From contig JBGSJZ010000011.1 of assembly GCA_041741455.1 (NCBI GenBank), forward strand, positions 1 through 64,000: a stretch of 64,000 nt of DNA. The letters run 5' to 3'. Position 1 is the first letter of the stretch. Each line of letters opens with the position of its first letter. This DNA comes from CALESS01 sp041741455 (lineage in GTDB: Bacteria > Chloroflexota > Anaerolineae > Anaerolineales > Anaerolineaceae). Position numbers and translations under genes: made by a program. The notes under the pieces were generated by a model. The model was not told where the DNA came from and ran no database searches. It saw nothing but the letters and a program-made list of their open reading frames with translations. Positions 23,299 to 31,859 of this stretch are shown here, one piece after another.

Positions 23299-24285
23299 AT
23301 GCAAAAACTGAGATTAATAGTGGAAAAAGATTCAATTTATCACCCTGTCTATAACATCAAGGCAATTTCCCGGCTGGCCGGGCTACTGCCTGTGACTTTA
23401 CGTGCCTGGGAACGGCGTTATGGTTTACCCCAACCTCAACGCGGCGACCAAGGTTACCGTTACTATTCGGAACATGATTTACGAACCTTGTTGTGGATCA
23501 AAAAGCAGATGGAATCCGGCATGAGCATCAGCCGGGCGATCGAAGGGCTGGTGCGCTTGCGTGGCCTGGGAAAAGACCCGGTAATGAACGAGATTGAAGA
23601 AAGCCGGGAACAACCGATTTCCATCCAGGCGATTAATGAGCAACTTTATAAGGCATTGTTGGGATTCGATGAACAATCCTCGGCTGAAGTGATGCGCCGG
23701 GCGTTTGGTATTTACCTGGTCGATCAGGTGCTGATTGAAATAATTAAGCCAACCCTGATCAAGCTGGGGGATGCCTGGCACAGCGGGGAAATCCCGATTG
23801 CGACCGAGCATTTTGCCACCCAGTTTTTTATGCAACACCTGATGAGTATGATCTCTGCCTCGGCACCACCGTCGCATAGCGGCCGGATTGTGGCAGCCTG
23901 CGCACCGGGAGAAATGCACCAGATCGGTATTTTGATTTTGGTGGCGATGCTGCGCTGGCGGGGTTGGGATGTGATTTTCCTGGGTCCGGATATGAAATTG
24001 GATCGAATGGCGGAAGCCTTGATGCCCATCCAACCACGAATCATTCTGTTTACGGCTACCCGAAAAGAAAGTGTTATGATGCTAGAGAACCTGGCTGATC
24101 TGGTTGAGAAATTCCCAGAACCCCGCCCGACAGTTGTCCTGGGTGGGCAAGCCTGGAAAGAAATTTTCATCCCGGAAAGTGTTCCGGCAGTCGCCATTGA
24201 TATGACCCCGAGTGAGACAGTCGGATTTATAGAAAAAATGATGCAAGAAACGAAACAGATTCGCAAAGGATCAATGGATGGCTAA
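23299..24285 (+). CDS. MerR-type regulator with cobalamin-binding domains (CarH-like), operon head
   Basis: 328 residues and a clear paralogue of the gene at 19393. The MerR helix-turn-helix covers residues 18-85 (AISRLAGLLPVTLRAWERRY, then GYRYYSEHDLRTLLWIKK). The CarH motif W-x9-EH is Trp160, Glu170, His171 (WHSGEIPIATEH), and the cobalamin motif is EMHQIG with His207 as predicted ligand. It is the first gene of an operon: its last 8 bp overlap the MFS gene, which overlaps an SRPBCC gene, which overlaps a CrtI-like gene. CarH regulators commonly control carotenoid genes, so this protein probably senses light through B12 and represses the operon in the dark. No Shine-Dalgarno precedes the ATG. 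Confidence 0.9.
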   Translation: MQKLRLIVEKDSIYHPVYNIKAISRLAGLLPVTLRAWERRYGLPQPQRGDQGYRYYSEHDLRTLLWIKKQMESGMSISRAIEGLVRLRGLGKDPVMNEIEESREQPISIQAINEQLYKALLGFDEQSSAEVMRRAFGIYLVDQVLIEIIKPTLIKLGDAWHSGEIPIATEHFATQFFMQHLMSMISASAPPSHSGRIVAACAPGEMHQIGILILVAMLRWRGWDVIFLGPDMKLDRMAEALMPIQPRIILFTATRKESVMMLENLADLVEKFPEPRPTVVLGGQAWKEIFIPESVPAVAIDMTPSETVGFIEKMMQETKQIRKGSMDG

Positions 24286-25477
24286 TAAAAAGATGCTGGT
24301 GTCAATCTTCCTGATTGTCTTTATTGATTTACTGGGCTTTAGCCTGATTTTGCCCTTGTTACCATTCTATGCTGAGACCTTTGGGGCCTCACCCATCCTG
24401 GTGGGCTTGCTGACCGCGGTTTATGCGGCTGCTCAATTGATCGGCGCACCATTGCTCGGTCGGCTTTCGGATCGTTACGGTCGCCGGCCGATTTTGATGA
24501 TTTCGATAGCTGGAAATATGCTAGGCTTTGTCTTGCTTGCAATTGCCCAGAGCCTGGAAATGTTGTTCCTGGCCCGAGCGCTGGCTGGCCTGACTGGCGG
24601 TAATATCTCAGTGGCACAAGCCTACATATCGGATGTGAGCGAGCCCAAAGATCGCGGTAAAGCGCTGGGTCTGATCGGGGCTGCCTTTGGCCTGGGCTTC
24701 ATCATTGGACCGGCGATAGGAGGAATCCTGGGAACATTCGGTTTCTGGGTTCCGGCAACGGCAGCAGCAGTTTTATCCGGGATCAATTTTCTGCTGGTGT
24801 TCTTCTGGCTGCCAGAATCCCTGACCGTTGAACGCCGCCTGGCTCTGGCCAATACCACCCGGCCACCATTCACGGTGAAAGCCATGTTGCAGACCCTGAA
24901 ACGCCCGTTTGTGGGTCCTTTGCTGCACACACGCTTCTTTTTTGGCCTGGCGTTCTCAATGTTCCAATCCATATTTGCCCTATACGCCCAGTATCGTTTG
25001 AATTTGAATGGGCAACAAACAGGGTATGTTTTGGCGTATGTTGGGGTTCTATCCGCCGCCACCCAAATACTTGTGATTGGAAAACTCAACGCCCGCTTCA
25101 CAGATACGCAGATCATCCTGGCTGCCACGATTATTATGGCCGTCGGACTAGGCGCCTGGGCATTTGCCCCGAATGTGATTGCCCTGTTGATCGTACTGAT
25201 CCCAATTGCTGTGGGGGGAGGGGTGCTGAATACAACCATTAACAGTGCCATGAGCAAGGCAGTTGCACCGATTGAAATCGGTGGCATCCTAGGCCTGGCG
25301 GCTTCACTTGAGAGCTTGACCCGGGTGATTTCACCTTCGTTGGGCGGCTTGATGCTGGAGAGGCTGGGCACGGCATCTCCAGGAATCTTCGGGGCTATCA
25401 TCCTAATCTGGCTGGCTACTTACGTTGCCCGCAAGGTGCTGCACAAAGAACTTCATTTTGTACCGGTCACATCATGA
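24278..25477 (+). CDS. MFS transporter of the TetA-like drug:H+ antiporter group
   Basis: 399 residues and 12 predicted membrane helices, the normal size. The signature between helices 2 and 3 is GAPLLGRLSDRYGRRPILM, and the motif at helix 5 is GAAFGLGFIIGPAIGGILG, both typical of TetA-like antiporters. AAAGGAT before the ATG is a good ribosome binding site although the start lies within the end of the MerR gene. The substrate is not known; within this operon it could export a product, or an intermediate, of the desaturase pathway. It overlaps the next gene by 4 bp. Confidence 0.9.
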   Translation: MANKKMLVSIFLIVFIDLLGFSLILPLLPFYAETFGASPILVGLLTAVYAAAQLIGAPLLGRLSDRYGRRPILMISIAGNMLGFVLLAIAQSLEMLFLARALAGLTGGNISVAQAYISDVSEPKDRGKALGLIGAAFGLGFIIGPAIGGILGTFGFWVPATAAAVLSGINFLLVFFWLPESLTVERRLALANTTRPPFTVKAMLQTLKRPFVGPLLHTRFFFGLAFSMFQSIFALYAQYRLNLNGQQTGYVLAYVGVLSAATQILVIGKLNARFTDTQIILAATIIMAVGLGAWAFAPNVIALLIVLIPIAVGGGVLNTTINSAMSKAVAPIEIGGILGLAASLESLTRVISPSLGGLMLERLGTASPGIFGAIILIWLATYVARKVLHKELHFVPVTS

Positions 25478-25923
25478 TAAAAACATTTCGATACTCATTT
25501 ACAGTCAACGCATCCTTACTGAAAGTGGCTGAGTTTCACAAGGACACAAGAGCTCTCAAGCTGCTTTCACCACCCCCGATGTTTGTTCAACTGCAGCGGG
25601 TTGAACCGCTTGCTGAAAGCTCCCAAGCAGAATTTACGATGTGGTTAGGGCCGATCCCGCTGCGCTGGTTGGCTGTCCACTCCAAGGTGGATGTTTTGCA
25701 TGGCTTTACCGATACACAAATGAGTGGCCCCATGAAAACCTGGCAGCACACGCATCGCTTTGAGGCGCTGGATGAGAAGCAAACACAGGTGATTGAGTTT
25801 GTGGAATATGAACACAAATCTGGATTACCTGGCATCCTGACCCGCTTGCTTTTCAATCCACCTGGATTACGCTTTCTGTTTGCCTACCGGGCCTGGGTTA
25901 CCCGCAAGCAGGTGGAAAAGTGA
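25474..25923 (+). CDS. SRPBCC-fold protein
   Basis: 149 residues. The pattern IKTFRYSFTVNASLLKVAEFHKD, followed by strands (FTMWLGPIPLRWLAVHSKV), the MKTWQHTHRFEAL segment and a long C-terminal helix (LLFNPPGLRFLFAYRAWVTRKQ), is that of START/polyketide-cyclase-type SRPBCC proteins, which hold hydrophobic ligands in a deep cavity. It starts 4 bp inside the MFS gene and overlaps the desaturase gene by 4 bp (GTGA), so it is made together with both. A role in carrying or cyclising a lipid such as a carotenoid or polyprenoid is a reasonable inference, not shown by the sequence. Confidence 0.8.
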   Translation: MIKTFRYSFTVNASLLKVAEFHKDTRALKLLSPPPMFVQLQRVEPLAESSQAEFTMWLGPIPLRWLAVHSKVDVLHGFTDTQMSGPMKTWQHTHRFEALDEKQTQVIEFVEYEHKSGLPGILTRLLFNPPGLRFLFAYRAWVTRKQVEK

Positions 25924-27386
25924 AACCCGGCCGGCGAGTGGTGGTGATCGGCGCCGGGGTGGGCGGATTGACAGCAGCGGCGTTGCTGCTCAAAGCTGGT
26001 TACGAAGTCACTGTGCTGGAAGCACACGTCTATCCCGGCGGCAGCGCCGGGACTTTTTATCATAAAGGGTATCGCTTTGATGCCGGCGCCACGCTGGCTG
26101 GTGGATTTGCCGAAGGCGGCCCGCACGCCCGGGTAGGGCAGTGGCTAGGATTGGATTGGCCTGTAAAGCCGGTTGATCCGGCCTGGGTGGTTCAAATTGG
26201 ATCGGAGCGGATCACCCAGTGGGCTGATGCGAACCGCTGGCGGGAGGAACACCGCCAAAGACTGCCGGGAAGTGAAATATTCTGGCAGAAGCAGCAGCAA
26301 TTGGCTGATATCTCCTGGCGCATCTCCAGCGCAGCATTTCCCTGGCCGCCGGCCAACCTGAGAAACTGGCTGGAACTAGCCGGAGTTTTACGTCCCTGGC
26401 TATTGCCAGCCTTACCTCATTTGTTTTCCCCCATTGCAAGCTTATACCCCTGTACAGCCAGTCTATTATTCAAGACGTTCGTGGATGCCCAGTTATTGAT
26501 CTCTGCCCAGACGACGGCTGAGTATGCCAGCGCCTTGTATGGGTCAGCAGCCCTGGATTTACCCAGGCGGGGCGTGAACCAGGTGCGGGGTGGCACGGGT
26601 GGGATTGCCAAAACCCTGGCGGATTGGATCACAACCAATGGTGGGCAGATTCACTACCGGCAGAAGGTTACAAAGATCCAAGTCCGCAATGGAAAAGCCA
26701 GCGGGTTGACGACCAACAAAGACCTGACGATCGGATTTGACCAATTGGTAGCCAACCTGACACCCTGGGGATTGGCAGATTTACTGGGAGATAATTCCCC
26801 GCCAAAAATTACCCGAGAAATCCAACAGCGGAAACATGGATGGGGTGCTTTCATGCTGTACCTGGGAGTACGTGAAGAAGCTTTGCGAGGCGCGCCTGGG
26901 CATCTGCAGGTGGTGGTGGATCCAGAAAAAGCGCTAGGTGAAGGCAATTCAGCATTTCTATCAGCATCCGAAAAAGAAGATAAAAGCCGAGCGCCGGCTG
27001 GATTTCAAGCTGTGACGGTTTCTACCCACACAGGCGTGGCCGAATGGTGGCGATTGTTCAAAAATGATCCAGACGGATATGCAGCCAGAAAGGCTGCCTA
27101 CACCGAGAAAGTGTTGCAGGCGATTGAGTACGCCATCCCGGGTATCCGGGGGGCAGTCGACTTGATTCTACCGGGCACCCCGGTGACCTTTGAGCGCTTT
27201 ACTCGCCGACCCCTGGGCATGGTGGGCGGATTTCCACAGACTTCACTATTTCGAGCGCGCGAGCCGCAGACCGGTTTGCAAAACACCTGGTTGGTGGGCG
27301 ACTCGATCTTTCCCGGGCAATCGACGGCCGGGGTGACCCTGGGGGCGATCCGGGTGGCTGCTGAAGTCATCCAGTACGATCAATGA
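25920..27386 (+). CDS. CrtI-like FAD-dependent phytoene desaturase/isomerase family protein
   Basis: 488 residues starting with GTG inside the preceding stop. Residues 5-35 are the FAD dinucleotide fold (RRVVVIGAGVGGLTAAALLL, then VTVLEAHVYPGGSAGTFYH), and the substrate-lid region contains YRFDAGATL. The C-terminal FAD motif GLQNTWLVGDSIFPGQSTAGV, then TLGAIRVAAEVI, is diagnostic for the CrtI/CrtN/carotenoid isomerase and retinol saturase group. The exact reaction (desaturation, isomerisation or saturation) is open. It closes the operon headed by the CarH-like gene. No crtB, crtE or crtY is in the window, so the pathway would have to be completed elsewhere. Confidence 0.88.
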   Translation: MKPGRRVVVIGAGVGGLTAAALLLKAGYEVTVLEAHVYPGGSAGTFYHKGYRFDAGATLAGGFAEGGPHARVGQWLGLDWPVKPVDPAWVVQIGSERITQWADANRWREEHRQRLPGSEIFWQKQQQLADISWRISSAAFPWPPANLRNWLELAGVLRPWLLPALPHLFSPIASLYPCTASLLFKTFVDAQLLISAQTTAEYASALYGSAALDLPRRGVNQVRGGTGGIAKTLADWITTNGGQIHYRQKVTKIQVRNGKASGLTTNKDLTIGFDQLVANLTPWGLADLLGDNSPPKITREIQQRKHGWGAFMLYLGVREEALRGAPGHLQVVVDPEKALGEGNSAFLSASEKEDKSRAPAGFQAVTVSTHTGVAEWWRLFKNDPDGYAARKAAYTEKVLQAIEYAIPGIRGAVDLILPGTPVTFERFTRRPLGMVGGFPQTSLFRAREPQTGLQNTWLVGDSIFPGQSTAGVTLGAIRVAAEVIQYDQ

Positions 27387-27439
27387 CCCATCATTTTGCA
27401 TATTTCAACTATTCAATACCAAGAGGATGAATTTAGGGT

Positions 27440-27451
27440 TACAATTTGTGC
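27440..27451 (+). promoter_or_regulatory. -10 of a predicted leaderless transcript (DHH/CBS fusion gene)
   Basis: TACAAT at 27440-27445 ends 6 nt before the ATG at 27452 and no Shine-Dalgarno lies in range. An upstream in-frame TTG (27446) would be inside this spacer. Confidence 0.55.
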
Positions 27452-30109
27452 ATGCACATCATCCTGACCCATGAACAGGCAGATTTCGATGCTATGGGCG
27501 CCCTGCTGGCTGCAACATTGCTGCTGGAGGGGGCGTATCCGGTCCTGCCACGCAAGATGAACCGGAATGTTCGGGCATTTGTATCGTTATATGGGGCGGA
27601 GCTGCCGTTTGTGGAGGCGCGCGACCTGCCGCCTGGAGCAATAGAGCGGGTGACGTTGGTGGACACCCAATCCCTGGTGACCGTCAAGGGGATTGGTGCA
27701 AAAACCCTTGTGAATGTAATTGACCATCATCAGCGCCGCGAGGATTTGCCGGAGAGCTGGCACTACAGTGGGGAGCAGGTGGGTAGTTGCACAACGATCT
27801 TAGTGGAAGGTCTACGAGAGCATAATGGGTCTTTGAATCCAATTTTTGCTACTCTCTTGCTTCTGGGAATTTACGAGGACACTGGGGCGCTGACGTATGC
27901 CAGCACGACTGCCCGCGATGCCCGGGCAGCTGCCTATCTACTGGAAATTGGTGCCAGCTTGCGGATCGCTTCTACCTATCTGAATCCACCTCTTTCCAAT
28001 GAACAGCGCAAAATATATGATCAACTATTGGCTGCGGCCAAATCCCACATCATTCAAGGCCAGCATGTAATCCTGACAACCGCAGACGCCGAGGGTATGG
28101 TGGAGGAGATTTCAGCCATCGCCCACAAGCTACGCGATCTACTGGAGCCGGACGCATTGTTTTTGCTAGTTGCTACGAATGAGGGGATCCGACTGGTGGC
28201 GCGGGCAACTTCAGATCATATCAATGTAGCCAAAGTAGCGGCTCATTTTGGTGGCGGCGGTCATGAACGGGCTGCAGCTGCTCTCATCCACCCGGCTGAA
28301 GAAAGTGGTCAGGATATCCACTCAGCCCTGGATCAGGCTGCCCGGGACCTATTGGCTTATCTACCGAAAATCATCCAACCGGCAATAACGGTGGGCAAAA
28401 TTATGTCCCAACGGCCATTGGTGTTGACCCCGCTGACCACCGCCCAGGAAGCCGGTCTAATGATGCAACGCTATGGTTACGAAGGATACCCGGTTGTGCA
28501 GGATGGCAAGGTGATCGGGCTTCTCACCCGGCGCTCGGTGGACCGGGCGCAAAGTCATAAATTGAACCTGCCGGCAGCCAGTTTGATGGAGGCCGGATGC
28601 GTGATCATCAGCCCAGAAGCCACGCTAGAGGATTTGCAGCAACTGATGGCAGTCAGCGGCTGGGGACAAATTCCGGTGGTGGATGAGAAGGGCGAGGTAA
28701 TCGGAATTGTTACCCGCACGGATTTGCTGAAAACCCTGGAAGGTGCACCGTTGGCAGCCCTTCCCGGCCGGATGAACCTGGCCGCCAAGCTGGAGGCCGC
28801 CCTGCCACCCGCTCGATTGGCCTTGCTGAAAACCATCGCGGGGCAGGCCCATGAAAGGCACATGGCAACTTATATTGTGGGCGGCTTTGTGCGAGATTTG
28901 ATTCTGGATCGGCCTGGATTGGATTTTGACATCGTGGTGGAAGGCGATGCAATAGCCCTGGCCCGACGGTTAGAAGGTCAGTATGGTGGCCGGCTGGTGA
29001 TTCACAGCCAATTTGGCACGGCCAAATGGGAGATACGTGAGATTGGCAGTCAACTGTGTGCGGAGATTTCGACCCAGAAAGACCTGACCCCAGGCGATCT
29101 GCCGGAGTTTTTGGACTTGATCAGTGCCCGCACCGAGTTTTATGATCGTCCGACGGCCCTGCCAACCGTGGAACGCAGCAGCATCAAATTGGATTTGCAT
29201 CGCCGGGATTTTACGATCAACACACTGGCCTTGCGCCTGGATGGCAGACATTATGGGGACCTGTATGACTACTGGGGCGGCCTGGGCGACATGCAAAAAG
29301 GGGTGGTGCGGGTGCTGCACTCGCTATCCTTTGTGGATGACCCAACCCGCATGATGCGGGCTGTGCGGTTTGAACAACGTTTCGGTTTCAAGATTGATCA
29401 ACGCACCTTGCAGTTGATGAATGAAGCCCGACCATTGGTACGTCAGGTTTCAGGCGATCGACTGCGGCACGAGTTAAATTTAATCCTGGCTGAGGACAAG
29501 GCAATCCAGATGTTGGGGCGGCTGAATGAATTGGATCTTCTCTCAGCCATCCATCCAGAACTGGGCTGGGACTCCCGCCAGGCAAATGCCATGCACTCGG
29601 TATTGCAGGGTGAGCTGGACCCAGTCTGGAAGCTGCCCGAGAAAATGGGAACCTTGGATATCCGACGAGCGCTTGCTTACCTGGTCTGGCTGTCACGGCT
29701 GCCGGCAGCGGATGCCGGGGCCATTGCCCAACGGCTGCGGCTCAATCAATCCATCAGCGCTGCGCTGACGGCGGCTGAACCATTGCGGCGAGTGCTGGCT
29801 GTCCTAAAGGATGCCCGACCCAGCCAGGTAGTGGCAGCCTTGCAAGCGGAAGCCTCACCGCTCTTGTTTGTTCTGTCTTTGGTCCTGGACGATCCCGAAT
29901 CGATCAGGATGTTGGTGAGTTATGTAACGACATGGAAGCAAGTGCAACCGAAGACCAGCGGGGATGACCTGCACAGACGTGGCATTCAACCTGGACCGAT
30001 TTACCGAAAGACATTATGGCGGTTGCGCTCGGCCTGGTTGGATGGTGAAATTCAGACACCCAAGGAGGAAGAGGATCTGCTGTTGCAGATCCTGACTGAA
30101 GTGGAATGA
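27452..30109 (+). CDS. DHH-CBS-CBS-tRNA nucleotidyltransferase fusion (A-adding/CCA-adding type)
   Basis: 885 residues in four parts. Residues 1-300 are a DHH phosphoesterase (HEQADFDAMGA, the DHH motif in NVIDHHQRRED, and a DHHA1 part with HFGGGGHERAAAA). About residues 308-430 are two CBS domains that bind adenine nucleotides. From about 470 comes a class II nucleotidyltransferase head (YIVGGFVRDLIL, then DFDIVVEGDA with the catalytic Asp pair) and the neck and body helices (RDFTINTLALRL, then DPTRMMRAVRFEQRFGFKID). This order is known from A-adding or CCA-adding enzymes of deep-branching bacteria. The DHH part may act on RNA or dinucleotides. The ATG at 27452 gives the family N-terminus. 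The acetyltransferase gene overlaps its stop by 4 bp. Confidence 0.9.
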   Translation: MHIILTHEQADFDAMGALLAATLLLEGAYPVLPRKMNRNVRAFVSLYGAELPFVEARDLPPGAIERVTLVDTQSLVTVKGIGAKTLVNVIDHHQRREDLPESWHYSGEQVGSCTTILVEGLREHNGSLNPIFATLLLLGIYEDTGALTYASTTARDARAAAYLLEIGASLRIASTYLNPPLSNEQRKIYDQLLAAAKSHIIQGQHVILTTADAEGMVEEISAIAHKLRDLLEPDALFLLVATNEGIRLVARATSDHINVAKVAAHFGGGGHERAAAALIHPAEESGQDIHSALDQAARDLLAYLPKIIQPAITVGKIMSQRPLVLTPLTTAQEAGLMMQRYGYEGYPVVQDGKVIGLLTRRSVDRAQSHKLNLPAASLMEAGCVIISPEATLEDLQQLMAVSGWGQIPVVDEKGEVIGIVTRTDLLKTLEGAPLAALPGRMNLAAKLEAALPPARLALLKTIAGQAHERHMATYIVGGFVRDLILDRPGLDFDIVVEGDAIALARRLEGQYGGRLVIHSQFGTAKWEIREIGSQLCAEISTQKDLTPGDLPEFLDLISARTEFYDRPTALPTVERSSIKLDLHRRDFTINTLALRLDGRHYGDLYDYWGGLGDMQKGVVRVLHSLSFVDDPTRMMRAVRFEQRFGFKIDQRTLQLMNEARPLVRQVSGDRLRHELNLILAEDKAIQMLGRLNELDLLSAIHPELGWDSRQANAMHSVLQGELDPVWKLPEKMGTLDIRRALAYLVWLSRLPAADAGAIAQRLRLNQSISAALTAAEPLRRVLAVLKDARPSQVVAALQAEASPLLFVLSLVLDDPESIRMLVSYVTTWKQVQPKTSGDDLHRRGIQPGPIYRKTLWRLRSAWLDGEIQTPKEEEDLLLQILTEVE

Positions 30110-30651
30110 CCGAATCGATCCTACACACTGCACCAGCGGATTGGCTGGAACAAGTGATCATCCGGCGCTTACGGCATGAAGATTTGCCCGAATTAGAATG
30201 GGGGGGGGAATACCGGCGGTTTCGCCAGGTATATTTGGATACCTTTCAACGGATGCGGCGGGGTCTCGCCAGCATGTGGGTGGCGGATTTACCTGTGGTT
30301 GGGGTAATCGGCCAGGTGTTCTTACAATTTGATTGCGAGCGCAAAGAACTGGCAGATGGTAAAAGTCGGGCGTACTTCTTCTCCTTCCGGGTAAGGCCGG
30401 AATTTCGTTGTGCCGGAGTGGGAGCACAGTTATTGAAGGTGATCGAAGATGAGACACACCTGCAGAAGATGCAATGGTTGTGTCTAAATGTTGCCAAAGA
30501 CAACCCGCGCGCCCAAAGCTTTTATGCTCGTTATGGCTATTCCGTGGTGGCTGAAGAACCAGGTACCTGGTATTTCCAGGATGAATTGGGGGTAACCCAC
30601 CAGGTGATTGAACCGGCCTGGCGAATGGAAAAGAGCCTTATTCGAGGTTAG
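30106..30651 (+). CDS. GNAT family N-acetyltransferase
   Basis: 181 residues. The acetyl-CoA motif A is FRVRPEFRCAGVGAQLLKVI with the R-x-x-G-x-G/A pattern, followed by motif B (LNVAKDNPRAQSFYARYGY). The N-terminal 40 residues are a substrate-binding part (VIIRRLRHEDLPELEW). The acceptor is not known. It overlaps the fusion gene by 4 bp (ATGA), so both proteins are made together; a link to tRNA or nucleotide metabolism is only suggested by this. Confidence 0.9.
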   Translation: MTESILHTAPADWLEQVIIRRLRHEDLPELEWGGEYRRFRQVYLDTFQRMRRGLASMWVADLPVVGVIGQVFLQFDCERKELADGKSRAYFFSFRVRPEFRCAGVGAQLLKVIEDETHLQKMQWLCLNVAKDNPRAQSFYARYGYSVVAEEPGTWYFQDELGVTHQVIEPAWRMEKSLIRG

Positions 30652-31221
30652 CTAGCGTAGAACATCCAGGAGATTCTCGCCAGTCAAACCCTGCCCGTAG
30701 GCCCGGCGGCCGAGGTCAATTGGGAATGAGAACTGCATTTCGCTGCCACCTGCATAGAATGTAATCGTCATCAGACCAATATCTGGGCCGGGCAATTCGT
30801 CCTGTGGCACCGATTCGAAGGTTTCCAGTAAATCAGCCAGCGTGTTGCCAACTTGAGTCAGATCCTCAAGGGATGCGATGCTTAAGGCAATCCGGATATT
30901 TGTCTGACGTGGTAAAAAATCCCTGGGTTCTTTATCTTGGTCCAGGCAGATCTGGCCGTAAGCTTCTGCCCAAACATCAATATCCCGGAATCCTGCCAAA
31001 TCAAAAAGGTCAAGGAGATCGGACGATAAATCGGGCAACGGACGGAAATCTTCGACGTAGATGCACAGCATCGGATCGAAGGTGGGAGTAGGCTCAGGGG
31101 TCGGCGGTTGAGAGGTAACAGGCGTTGGAAAGCTGGTGGGAGTGGGAGCCCAGAGTGAGATCCAGGTTTTGCAGCCGGGAAGCAACAGGATTAAAAAAAA
31201 TACCAGAAGGAGACGCTTCAT
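30652..31221 (-). CDS. lipoprotein, unknown function
   Basis: 189 residues. A signal peptide with a lipobox ends at LLLPGC (Cys17), so it is lipidated and anchored outside the membrane. A Pro-Thr rich linker (APTPTSFPTPVTS, then PPTPEPTPTF) covers about residues 26-48. The rest is a compact domain of about 140 residues with no motif that I recognise. Its start overlaps the stop of the methyltransferase gene by 4 bp, so it is the second gene of that unit. Its stop abuts the convergent acetyltransferase gene (30651/30652) with no room for a terminator. Confidence 0.75.
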   Translation of the reverse strand: MKRLLLVFFLILLLPGCKTWISLWAPTPTSFPTPVTSQPPTPEPTPTFDPMLCIYVEDFRPLPDLSSDLLDLFDLAGFRDIDVWAEAYGQICLDQDKEPRDFLPRQTNIRIALSIASLEDLTQVGNTLADLLETFESVPQDELPGPDIGLMTITFYAGGSEMQFSFPIDLGRRAYGQGLTGENLLDVLR

Positions 31222-31799
31222 AATTCTTCGAGGATGGGCAGTTGTAACCAGAACCAGCTCGATTTCCGTCGCCCATCCTGCCCATCCTGGCGGTCCACCA
31301 GATGAAATCGCTCCGTCAGGGTAGCCAAGTCGATTTCGCTTAGGCCGGTTTCGGAATTTTGGGAGTCCCTGAGAAGGATATAGAGCAACCAGGTGCCGCT
31401 GGGTTTAAGCAAGCGTTCCACATTGTGGCGATAAGCCACCCGGCTGATCAAATTAAGATTGTGGTAACAACCGATATCCAGGAGAAGATCGAACTGAGTA
31501 GAAAAAGTTGGTAAGTTGGTGACATCAGAAGTCAAAACCACTCCGGTCAATTGTAGTTGCCTTAACCGGCGACGGGCAATCTGGGTGGCCAGTGGGGCAA
31601 AATCGACACCTGTGACCTGCCAGCCGGCTTCAGCCAGGGTGATCAGGTTGGTGCCGGTGCCACAGCCGAGATCTAGTGCCCGTCCGGTGGGATGATTCTG
31701 AATGAATTCAAGTAGTTCCGGTGGGGATTGGTAAGTATCCCAGCGGGGATGACCCAGGTAAGCCAGGTTAAAATAAATGCGGCGCAACCAATCCTTCAT
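31218..31799 (-). CDS. class I SAM-dependent methyltransferase
   Basis: 193 residues. Motif I is ALDLGCGTGTNLITLAEAGW and motif II/post-I is VTGVDFAPLATQIARRRL; a DLLLDIGCYHNL stretch takes the place of motif IV. This is a Methyltransf_25-type small-molecule methyltransferase; the substrate is unknown. It is the first gene of a unit with the downstream lipoprotein. The start lies 7 nt behind TACAAT with TTGACA 19 nt further up, and there is no Shine-Dalgarno, so the mRNA is probably leaderless. Confidence 0.9.
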   Translation of the reverse strand: MKDWLRRIYFNLAYLGHPRWDTYQSPPELLEFIQNHPTGRALDLGCGTGTNLITLAEAGWQVTGVDFAPLATQIARRRLRQLQLTGVVLTSDVTNLPTFSTQFDLLLDIGCYHNLNLISRVAYRHNVERLLKPSGTWLLYILLRDSQNSETGLSEIDLATLTERFHLVDRQDGQDGRRKSSWFWLQLPILEEL

Positions 31800-31806
31800 A
31801 GGTCTT

Positions 31807-31837
31807 ATTGTAGCCCATTTTTCATAGCAAATGTCAA
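31807..31837 (-). promoter_or_regulatory. promoter of a predicted leaderless transcript (methyltransferase)
   Basis: On the minus strand TTGACA (31832-31837), a 19-nt spacer, and TACAAT (31807-31812), then 7 nt to the ATG at 31799. Confidence 0.6.
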
Positions 31838-31859
31838 AGGATGGGATCAGCCAGCTTCA

